In this document: positions 10,404 to 19,400 of the stretch, one piece after another
Layout: every line of letters starts with the position of its first letter
How positions within the stretch are numbered: the stretch's first letter is position 1
IMG/VR virus record: IMGVR_UViG_3300025870_000004
Location: 1-64,000 of that record
DNA: 64,000 nt
Direction: 5' to 3' (one strand)
DNA from: a virus
Program-made: the position numbers and the translations under genes
Notes under the pieces: model-generated
What the model saw: only the letters and a program-made list of their open reading frames with translations
The model's database searches: none
Told to the model about the DNA's origin: nothing

Positions 10404-13400
10404 CAGTTCTTACATAGAGTGTATAAGTCTCAATATTAGTGTCACCAGACCCAATTGTGTTACCAGCATAGTTACCGATGAAAGTTCTTCCGTAATTACC
10501 CAGATAATCGCTAGTATAATTACCTAGATAATTCCCAATAAAGTTTCTAGAATAGTTACCCTCAAAAGTTCTGGTGAAGTCACGAGAATAGTTACCCACA
10601 TAGTTACCCGTAAAGGTTCTTGAGAATGTATCTGAACCCAGATATGTGGAGGTTCTTGTTCTGGTATAGTTTCTTGAGTAGTTACCTTCAAAGTTACGAG
10701 AATAGTTACCAGTAAATGTCTGAGAAGTTCTAGTTGAGGTTCTGGTTGAGTCTCTGGTGTAACCTGTTTCGTTTGCTCTAATTCTTAACAAAACCTCAGT
10801 AGAACCAGGCGTTGCGGTGAATTGAGATACAGTTCCGCTCTGTTCACTACCTTCTTCACCTATACCGAATTCAAGTCCATCTTCAACAGTAAATGTATGA
10901 TAAACTAGAGTTGGGCCACCGTTAGAGGCAGTGCCGCTGAATGTTTGTGATGGTCTACCAACATTATAATCTTCAGGAACAATAATTCTCATCCACTTAT
11001 ATAGTCCCTGCTGTCTCCAGTAGAGTGTAATTTCTGTATCAGGCGGGATTACATTGGCATTAGTGGTTCTGACAGACAATTGACTCGCAAAACCATTCGA
11101 TTTTATTGGATAGTTGTTCACTGCGTAAGAATTAAAGTCCAACGATATCGACATAGAATTACCATCATAGGATAGATATGAAGAAGTGTTGGCGTTTACT
11201 ATATATGTCGGGCCTTCTGTAATCATTATCGAATCGCCATTTGAGTCACGGGCGCTCCAATCTATTCCCTGACCACCATATGTGTCGCCTTCATTTGTCG
11301 TATTAGCAAACCTAGTATAGTTACCAGTAAAGTTACCACTGAAGTTACCTGTAAACTCGTTTGGTGATTGACCAGTTGGCATTATACTCGTGCCAGTTCT
11401 CGTAGAGGTTCTAGTGGATGTTGTCAAAGAAGTCCTTGTGGAAGCTCTCAGGTAATTTTGAGTATTATCTTCAAAAGCATCTTCTTGGAAAGTTGCAGCA
11501 AGTAATGTCTCACCGTAATTATCTTTAAATCTTCGAGCGCCAGGCGTAATATTAGTATCAGCGTTTGTCTCAAGTCTATAACCATGAATCGAGTCTCTGT
11601 CACCACTAGCATGAACAAGTGGTGCATTATTATATCCTTGAGAAATAATAGCACCAGATACATATGCACCAATCGCAGCACTACTATTTGGAGCATCATA
11701 AATGGTCGCGGTGAATACTGAAATACCACCAACGTAATTAGTGAAAGTTGTGCTGCCAGGATAATAACCAATGAAATTGTTTGCGTGTCCAGACGCAACC
11801 GCCATCATATCACTTTTTGCACTGAGCGTTGTAGACTTAAATTCTTTATTGAGGAAAAGAACTCTAATACCAGCACCATACGCTCTCGCTTGACCATCAA
11901 ACTCAACCTCCAATCTAAATTGACGTAATGAATTAAGACTATCTCCGATATTCCCACCGTATATAACCGAATCGTGAGTATATTCTTTCGTTGCGAAGGG
12001 TGAGAACGTCGCAAATGAGAAGAACTCAGTCAAAGTAACATTAGGGGTGAGATTGAACTTACATCCACTGAATTTTGTATACCTACCACCATTCGTTCCA
12101 ATACCACCTGTTACTATGATTGCCTTTGTTCCGACAGGAGCAGTTGTAATTGGTGTGCTGTAGGTTGTGTTAGCCAAATCTCCGTCAGGATTTAGAATAT
12201 GAGTTTCTGTGCCAAGAACCTGTAATGTATTACTATAGATTGTAGTATCTGTGTTGCCTTGTGCAGTCAATACCCTCGGCCCTACAAAGTCGCCAATGTA
12301 GTTACCCACATAGTTACCCTGAAAGTTCCCCGTGTAGTTACCAGAATATGCAGATAGTCTGTCTCTTGTATAAGCACTTGAACGAGTTCTTGAAAAGTCT
12401 CTACTATAGTTACCTTCAAAATTTCTTGTAAAATCATCAGGTGTTGTTCTGGTAAAGTCTCTACTATAGTTACCCAAGAAATCACGAGAGTAGTTACCAA
12501 GATAATCTACTATCCGTGAATAGTTACCTGTGAATGTTGAATCTCGGTTTCTTGAATAGGAAACAGTATTTGTGGAGTTTCTTGTTGATGTTCTTGTGTA
12601 ATTCGCTAGGGAATTTCTTGTGTAACTCGCTGTTGCTTTTTCGGTTTTATAAATACCAACGCCGGCCGCAGGCCCGGCGACGTAGCTACCTCGCCTATAC
12701 TCAACACCATCATAACCAAGAACTTTGTTGGTAAATGCGTCTCTCTCAGCTTGCGTAGAAAAAGTCCTTTGATATTTAGTTTTCAAATTATAATTACCAT
12801 TCTCAGTCCAATTTACTGAGATTCTATAATCGTAGTTTGGCGGGCCGTATACAACCCAGTTACCATATGCACCAGTGCCAGGAGTATTATCTCCAGCCGT
12901 CCACGATGATACATAGTTACCAACATAAGAACTTGATTCATATGGCACTTCTGTAATATTTACATAAATTGTGTAACCACCACTCACTTGTGAATTACTA
13001 AGTCCGACTCCGCTTTGGTCAGTAAAAAGTGTGGTGGGGTTGGTGGATGTGCCGAAAACGCCATAATCTTCATCAAATGTAGTTCCCGATGGCCCCACCC
13101 ATTTCATCACACCACCACCCATCGCCCCACTAGAGACGTTTATCGTAACAGTGAAGTCAGACACACCTGTTCCCGAAACAGTGACAGTTTTGAGACCAGT
13201 GCCAGTGGTAGTAAGTGAACCTGACACCGAAGTTATTTCGGCCACGTTGCGTGAATAATCACCAAGAAAGTTACCCTCATAACTTACCACACGCGAATAG
13301 TTACCAGTAAAGGTGCTTGCTCGGTTTCTTGTATAGTCGAGTGTTGATTGACGAGTTCTAGTGTAATTACTTGAACGAGTGGTTTCATAGTTTCTTGAAT

Positions 13401-14817
13401 ATTCTCCGACAAACCCTACAGAATAGTTACTTTCTCTGTTCACCGTATAGGTATCAATATACGAACTGGAACGAATTCTTGAGTAATCTTTTGAATATGC
13501 ACTAGAACGAGTTCTTGAGTAATTGTCTGAAAAGCTTACCTCGGCCAGTCGTGCATATGTCGATACACGACCTCTTGTATAGTTCGCATCAACGATATTC
13601 TGACGAGTATCGGTTGCAGTTCCCCTTGCAGCCCACGTTCCCGAAAATCCTAAGTCAGTCGGTGTTCCTGATGCAGAACTCAGAAGTTTGTAGTTACCAA
13701 TATTTGTTCCAGCGTTATCACCAGTCGTGCCGAGTCTGTTTCTTGCTCTTAGACCAAGACCCTGTTGAATCTGTCTGTCTGTCATCAACTGAAGACCTTG
13801 ATAGTCCCCGCTGTTTCCACTTGACCTTTTGATTGAAAATGGAAGAACCTGAGTTGGTGCAGATTGTGTCGTTCTCTGATAGATATTATATGCAATTGAA
13901 GAACCGTCAGTTCTCGTGTCGGTCATCACATCTGCTAAGTTGACGGAATAGTCACTACTTGGAGCAGATGAACCAAGACGATATGAACCTAGATAATCAG
14001 AAGTAGCGATTCGACTATTCAATCGGTCAATCAGAACAGTCATATCCGAATCATTGTATTCTCTGATTTTTGATTGGTATATATCTTGGTTTACACCATC
14101 AACATATATGTAGTCATCACCCGCCTGATATTCTTGGTTTGCCTCTGACGAACTATATGCAGTTCCACCGATAGTAACATTTTCAACATTGAATACATAT
14201 GCGCTATCAGCGGTTACATATCTACCAGTTGTAACACCCTTTACAATAGGTGCAGATAATTTTGGTGGTTCGTGTAAGTTGCTTCCAAGAGAAATGTTAC
14301 CACCAGCAACTGCCGTGCCATTAGTATTGATTGAACTTGCACAGAATGTATCAAATACTTTATTTCTACTAGATGGTATTTTTATGGTCAGTGAGTCACC
14401 ACTGACATTACTGATAGTGACATAACCCGCCGCGGCCGCTGGAATAGATGATGGTCTTCCAACCGCGATTGTGCCTCTGTCACTATCATGTTCTCTGAAT
14501 ACAGGAATACGATAGTCACTATCGGCAGGCGTTAGTGTTCCCAGATTTGTTCTCAGTGTAGTGTTAGTCTGAGTGAATGTCAGGAATGAGCCAGGACTAC
14601 CACCCGTTCCAACTGCGGAGTCATAAACAGTGTCAGTGAATGTTCCCGAAATAAATTGTGTCCCGCCACTCGAATCCATCGTAAGGGAGCCGACATCGGA
14701 ACTGTCTCCGTTGATAAGATAATTGCCAACTTGATATGCGAGATAATTTTCTTCGGTTGATGAAAAATCTTGTAAACCAGCACTATCTTTTAGTTTTAGT
14801 GGAACACGAGTAACCAT
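10399..14817 (-). CDS. Repeat-built fibre-like protein B (long paralogue of A)
   Basis: 1472 aa. The same plan as the 794-aa neighbour: head domain (SSTEENYLAYQVG; TDTRTDGSSIAYNIYQR; GTWAARGTATDTRQN), GNYSR/RNF-type repeats and the terminal cap IETYTLYVRTA. It differs by two large non-repetitive insertions, roughly residues 525-720 and 850-1120, likely globular modules (beta-rich, one with WVGPSGTTFDEDYG), and a third around 1170-1340. Such inserts in a repeat shaft may be receptor-binding or enzymatic domains; no catalytic motif is recognised. The two genes look like an ancient duplication with domain gain or loss. Confidence 0.75.
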   Translation of the reverse strand: MVTRVPLKLKDSAGLQDFSSTEENYLAYQVGNYLINGDSSDVGSLTMDSSGGTQFISGTFTDTVYDSAVGTGGSPGSFLTFTQTNTTLRTNLGTLTPADSDYRIPVFREHDSDRGTIAVGRPSSIPAAAAGYVTISNVSGDSLTIKIPSSRNKVFDTFCASSINTNGTAVAGGNISLGSNLHEPPKLSAPIVKGVTTGRYVTADSAYVFNVENVTIGGTAYSSSEANQEYQAGDDYIYVDGVNQDIYQSKIREYNDSDMTVLIDRLNSRIATSDYLGSYRLGSSAPSSDYSVNLADVMTDTRTDGSSIAYNIYQRTTQSAPTQVLPFSIKRSSGNSGDYQGLQLMTDRQIQQGLGLRARNRLGTTGDNAGTNIGNYKLLSSASGTPTDLGFSGTWAARGTATDTRQNIVDANYTRGRVSTYARLAEVSFSDNYSRTRSSAYSKDYSRIRSSSYIDTYTVNRESNYSVGFVGEYSRNYETTRSSNYTRTRQSTLDYTRNRASTFTGNYSRVVSYEGNFLGDYSRNVAEITSVSGSLTTTGTGLKTVTVSGTGVSDFTVTINVSSGAMGGGVMKWVGPSGTTFDEDYGVFGTSTNPTTLFTDQSGVGLSNSQVSGGYTIYVNITEVPYESSSYVGNYVSSWTAGDNTPGTGAYGNWVVYGPPNYDYRISVNWTENGNYNLKTKYQRTFSTQAERDAFTNKVLGYDGVEYRRGSYVAGPAAGVGIYKTEKATASYTRNSLANYTRTSTRNSTNTVSYSRNRDSTFTGNYSRIVDYLGNYSRDFLGNYSRDFTRTTPDDFTRNFEGNYSRDFSRTRSSAYTRDRLSAYSGNYTGNFQGNYVGNYIGDFVGPRVLTAQGNTDTTIYSNTLQVLGTETHILNPDGDLANTTYSTPITTAPVGTKAIIVTGGIGTNGGRYTKFSGCKFNLTPNVTLTEFFSFATFSPFATKEYTHDSVIYGGNIGDSLNSLRQFRLEVEFDGQARAYGAGIRVLFLNKEFKSTTLSAKSDMMAVASGHANNFIGYYPGSTTFTNYVGGISVFTATIYDAPNSSAAIGAYVSGAIISQGYNNAPLVHASGDRDSIHGYRLETNADTNITPGARRFKDNYGETLLAATFQEDAFEDNTQNYLRASTRTSLTTSTRTSTRTGTSIMPTGQSPNEFTGNFSGNFTGNYTRFANTTNEGDTYGGQGIDWSARDSNGDSIMITEGPTYIVNANTSSYLSYDGNSMSISLDFNSYAVNNYPIKSNGFASQLSVRTTNANVIPPDTEITLYWRQQGLYKWMRIIVPEDYNVGRPSQTFSGTASNGGPTLVYHTFTVEDGLEFGIGEEGSEQSGTVSQFTATPGSTEVLLRIRANETGYTRDSTRTSTRTSQTFTGNYSRNFEGNYSRNYTRTRTSTYLGSDTFSRTFTGNYVGNYSRDFTRTFEGNYSRNFIGNYLGNYTSDYLGNYGRTFIGNYAGNTIGSGDTNIETYTLYVRTA

Positions 14818-14831
14818 GTTATATAACCTCG

Positions 14832-16277
14832 TTAGTTCAGTTGCGTGCCATTTTCATCATAGATAAGTGCTATATCTGCTCTTAGTGCGTTCAATGCATT
14901 GATAACGTTGTTTCTTTCTATTCCCACAAAGTCTGCGTCTAGGTTTGATAAAGAACCTACTCTACTATCTATAAGACTATTGTCAGAGTCAAGTTGGAAA
15001 AGGTCAGTTGCAACAGAATTAATTGCTGTTACAAGATTTGTTCTATCTGCAATTGAACCATCGGTATTAAGAGATGCTAGATTACCTGTTGCACTATCCA
15101 GTAATCTTAACGATGCACCAACATCAGATGCTACAATGTTACCTTGACCCGCAGAGTCAACGGTTGCGCCTAACTCTGTGTGCAGTTCATTGATTGCGCC
15201 ACGTAGAGTTGTCGCAGATGTATCGAGTGCGGCCGCACCGATTTCAGTGTCGTGTTCGTTGATAGCACCAGCAAGTGTCTGTTCTGTAGTTGTAAGTGTT
15301 GCGTCACCAATCTCTTCATCAAGTTCATTTACCGCATCTGATAATGTGGTTGCGGTAGTCGTTAATGTTTGAGTGGGTTCGACCTTTGTGTTAAGTGTGT
15401 CAATCTCCACTTCCAGTTCAGCGATAGCACCACCTACCGTTGAAGCCGTAGTTCCCATCGCACCAGATGTAATCGTTCCAAGTTCTGCATCAAGTTCTAC
15501 GACTGCGCCTGTAAGAGTTTTTGCCGTTGTTGTTAGTGTTGTATGCGGTCTTGCGCCAATGTCACTATCGAGTTCAGCAATGGCACCTGTAACTGTAGAA
15601 GCAGTAGTTCCCATGTCAGAGTCGCCAAGTTCTGCATCAAGTTCATTGACAGCACCCGTGAGGGTTGTTGCAGTAGTCGTTAAAGAATCATTACCCTGAA
15701 CAGCATCCAGTTCGTTTATCGCATCTGATAATGTAGTTGCAGTAGTGGTTAATGTTTGAGCAGGTTCAACCTTTGTGTTGAGTGTATCAATCTCACCTTC
15801 TAGTTCTGCAATCGCACCACCTACAGTAGAGGCAGTAGTTCCCATTGCGAGCGCAGTAATTGTTCCTAGTTCTGCGTCCAGCTCGTTGACAGCACTTACG
15901 ACATCTGTTTTATCTGTCGTGGTCAGGGATGTTACATCACCAACGGCACTATCCAAGAAACGAATTGATTCCCCAATCCTGTTGTTAGTCAGATTGCCCT
16001 TGCCATCTGAGTCTGGAATGATACCCATTTTAGTGTGTAGTTCGTTGACCGCACCTACCAAATCATTGGCACTGGTGTTTAGGTCGGTAGCGACGAGACT
16101 GTTTGATGTTCCTCGGATACCGACTTCGAGTTCGTTAATCGCACCGACTACATCTGAGTCTTGGTTTGTTGTCAGATTTCCTGTCGCACCCAAATCTAAA
16201 GAGATGGTATTGACATCATCTACCAATTGACTAAAGGTATCTGTAATCAGTGTTTGTGTTGGAGTATTTGTTGCCAT
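14832..16277 (-). CDS. Coiled-coil repeat structural protein
   Basis: 481 aa built from about 30-residue units of the pattern LTTTATTLTGAVNELDAELG, repeated around a dozen times from residue 35 to 400. The heptad-like spacing of AINELDxEI suggests a trimeric coiled-coil shaft, as in many marine T4-like fibres. N-terminus MATNTPTQTLITDTFSQLVD. Its stop lies 15 bases before the 1472-aa gene and its start touches the stop of the 69-aa gene, so it belongs to the same late operon. It could be a short fibre or a fibre hinge. Confidence 0.7.
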   Translation of the reverse strand: MATNTPTQTLITDTFSQLVDDVNTISLDLGATGNLTTNQDSDVVGAINELEVGIRGTSNSLVATDLNTSANDLVGAVNELHTKMGIIPDSDGKGNLTNNRIGESIRFLDSAVGDVTSLTTTDKTDVVSAVNELDAELGTITALAMGTTASTVGGAIAELEGEIDTLNTKVEPAQTLTTTATTLSDAINELDAVQGNDSLTTTATTLTGAVNELDAELGDSDMGTTASTVTGAIAELDSDIGARPHTTLTTTAKTLTGAVVELDAELGTITSGAMGTTASTVGGAIAELEVEIDTLNTKVEPTQTLTTTATTLSDAVNELDEEIGDATLTTTEQTLAGAINEHDTEIGAAALDTSATTLRGAINELHTELGATVDSAGQGNIVASDVGASLRLLDSATGNLASLNTDGSIADRTNLVTAINSVATDLFQLDSDNSLIDSRVGSLSNLDADFVGIERNNVINALNALRADIALIYDENGTQLN

Positions 16278-16486
16278 TACAGTTTCTCTACTAATTTAGT
16301 GAGGAGTTCTTTTATTTCACCAACTTCATTCTTTAATTCTTGGAACTCCGCATCCTTCTGTTTTCTCTTTTTCTTTGCTTCGCGGGCTTTGGATATCTCT
16401 TCCTTATTTATATTAACAATTCCCCCTGTCTCTGGGTCTCTTGCGAGACTGGAGTTACCGTCAACCATAATATATTCTTTCTTCAT
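16277..16486 (-). CDS. Small coiled-coil protein
   Basis: 69 aa (MKKEYIMVDGNSSLARDPET). The second half is a Lys/Glu-rich helix ending EIKELLTKLVEKL with heptad spacing. Its ends touch the neighbours by one base on each side. A small helix-forming partner of the fibre proteins is plausible; function unknown. Confidence 0.65.
   Translation of the reverse strand: MKKEYIMVDGNSSLARDPETGGIVNINKEEISKAREAKKKRKQKDAEFQELKNEVGEIKELLTKLVEKL
16405..16412 (-). promoter_or_regulatory. Possible intragenic late promoter
   Basis: Exact TATAAATA on the minus strand inside the 69-aa gene, 127 bases before the 481-aa gene. The sequence also encodes protein (NINKEE), so it may be coincidental. Confidence 0.35.
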
Positions 16487-19400
16487 TATACTGCCAGTGC
16501 GATGCCTCTCAAGTCTTTTACTATAGGTGGTGTAGACTGGTTAGTTGTTCTAAACACAAGTTTCAATTGATATTGGGTGAATGAGTTCAAGTCACCACCG
16601 TCACCACCAATCAGATAACGATACTCACGGAAGTTCTCTCTATCAGGAGCAATCGTTGTTTCTGATGACTGAAGTGTCCAGTCTACATCAAAGATATTCT
16701 CACCATCGTTTGCAACTCTGTAATACAGGTCAATGTGAGAACCACTTGGTCTAACCGCAGCAAGAATAACCTTCAGACCAACAGCATCTTCTTCAAGATT
16801 CTGGACTGAAGTATGGTGTTTAGACAATGCAGAACCACCGAAGGCATTCGTCTCTGCCTGATAATTCAGTGGAGCAGTAACATCCTGATTATCAATCAGA
16901 TTAGAAATAGTTGTCAATGATGTTCTCTGAGCATCAATCATCGGCGATACATCTGAACGAGACGTTCCCAAGTCTACCTTGAAGGTAACTGAACGTTCTC
17001 CATTAAGTTTATCGGCCGCCGCTTCGTTTGCAGTCTTGGCAATCAATCGAGGTCTTGGGAATAGATTTTCGTCACCAATCTGAATATCACCTGAGTAGTT
17101 TGGGTCTTTCTGATAACGAGTTTCTGACCCTGCCAGAGAACTACCTGTAGTGAATTTAACACCATATGAGAGGGTTGTATCATCTGGAAGAATAGTTGAG
17201 AAGTTCGGAATCGCAACATCGAAGTTGAGTTGTTGGTCTACAACAATATCCGAACCACCGAAACGACCAGCAGATGTTGATGCACTGTCGGCTTCAAACC
17301 TCAGACCAAACCCATCTACCGCAGTCACGAGACCATTGGGAGCGGTGGGATTCATAATAGATGAACCAAGAATACCGTTATATCTCGTTGCGGAGTCCAG
17401 TCCAGTAATATTAATTGTATCACCCACACTGTAACCGTGATTCGGGAACAACATAGTAACTGTCGCATCTCCACTGTCCGTGAAGAATGGATTGTTTGCA
17501 AGAATTTCATCAGGAACATCTGCATTTTCAAAGACCGCATAACCACCAGCAGTATTGAAGTCTGCTTGATAGATTTTGAATGCAAGGTCTTTGGTTTGGT
17601 CAGGTGTCCAAGTTGAACCATTCTGTGATTTGAACAATGAACCCATTGAAGGTTGACGATTCACACGTTTCTCAGTTGAACCTAACTCAAATGCATAGGT
17701 CTCAGCAACATATGCTTCGTATTCTTTTGACTCTGCCAAGAGAACGATACAGTATTCCGTATTCGGATTCAGGAAGATTGGTTCATCAAACTCAAAGGTT
17801 GTAGGTGCAGCGACAGCAGCAGCCTGTGTCTGTGATGCCGCAGTGTTGACCTCTGATGGTGATAAGAACTTGATTGCATTCGTAATGATATCAGTTGCAG
17901 ATGGTTGACCATTTACAACTGGACGAATCTGCATCTCAATAGGAACAGTCGAGTCTTTTGATTTAAAGAACACATCGACTTTGGTTACGAACATACCCGA
18001 TGGTTTATTCACATAGAAACTCTGTGCGAGTGGGTCGCGTCTTGTAACCTCTGTCCAACGCCTTCTACGAACCGTAGTGATACGAGTGTTAGTAATCGTC
18101 TGTTGTCTCGTATCCAGAGTTCCTTGTGATGTATAGTTTGTTGATGCTCGTGACAATGCACCTGCATCATTATCTATATTGATGTCTAAAAGTTTGAATT
18201 CTCTTGTGCCGCCACGGAACTGAAGTCCACCTTCTTTAGATGGAAGGAAGAATGAACCTTCAATTTTACCATCAGCGTTTGACTCCAGATTGGTTGAACC
18301 TTGTGGGTGTGCAGAACTATTGCGATATCTGTTACCATAACTCAAACTAGTTCCTGATGCGAACCTTGTGAAAGTCTCTTCACGACAATATGCACTCACA
18401 TCTCTTCCATCAAAGAATGGGAAGTAGCGAGTGTTTGGACGCATACCTTCTGCACGGAACATAATCTTACGAGACCGCATGAATGGCAGGAATGTCAAGG
18501 AGACTGTTCTGTCACCTGTTACCTTACGAGTAGTTCTTTCACTAACAACAACTCTTTGTTCAAAGGTTGTTTGTTGCCATCTTCCACCTAAACGTCTGGA
18601 TTCAACAGTGCGAACACCATTGACATTCCATGTTGGAACACTCAACCAACCACCAAATAGGTTCAGACCTCCAAGAAAACCAAAACCAGCGATTGGCACC
18701 CATGATGCAGGTTGCCATGTCCATGCACTACCAGCTGCTCTTCTTCTGTTGCTTGCTGTGCCTCTTCCCAATCTACCTTCGTTGAGAACGCCGAGGTCTT
18801 CGGTTGCAGTTTTATTGATTACATTTGCTGGTTTATATTTCGTCTGAAACCACTCATCAGAAGCAGGAGATAGTGTGAGACTACCCTCACCCGTGATAAC
18901 GGCAAATGGGTTTACATTCTCAGCACCAGAAATAGTTGTCTGAGAGATTGCAACACTTTCTGTGTAATTTAGATAAACGTTGTCACCCTTCAGGATTGTA
19001 TTACTTGATTTAGAATGGTCATATACTAGATTAATATTATTATCTTCTGTTTGACTACTCAGAAGACCCCTTGACGGGTCAATCGCAGAACGGTTTTCTT
19101 CGTTCTCTGTGTCTGTAAATGAACGGTCAGCAAAGTTGTCAACAAAGAAACCAGACTTACTGCGTGGACTACCTGATGAATCAAGAACTAATAGTGAAGA
19201 GGTGTCAACTTCAAGCAAAGACAGTGAGGTCACTTCTTCTAATCTATCAACACGTTTTTCCAGATTGTTGATGTCTGCCATCGTAAATCGTTTTGCTTCC
19301 AGTGGAGTCATACTCACATCAGAGTCATGGAGACCATATGCGTTGTGTTCTAACAGGAAGAGACCCAGAGTGTTCTCTGGTGTTTGTGGGAACTGGGCAT

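Noticed and set aside
15172-16230. Plus-strand Ser/Val-rich open frames opposite the NELD-repeat gene
   Set aside because: Shadow frames created by the repeated codons on the minus strand.
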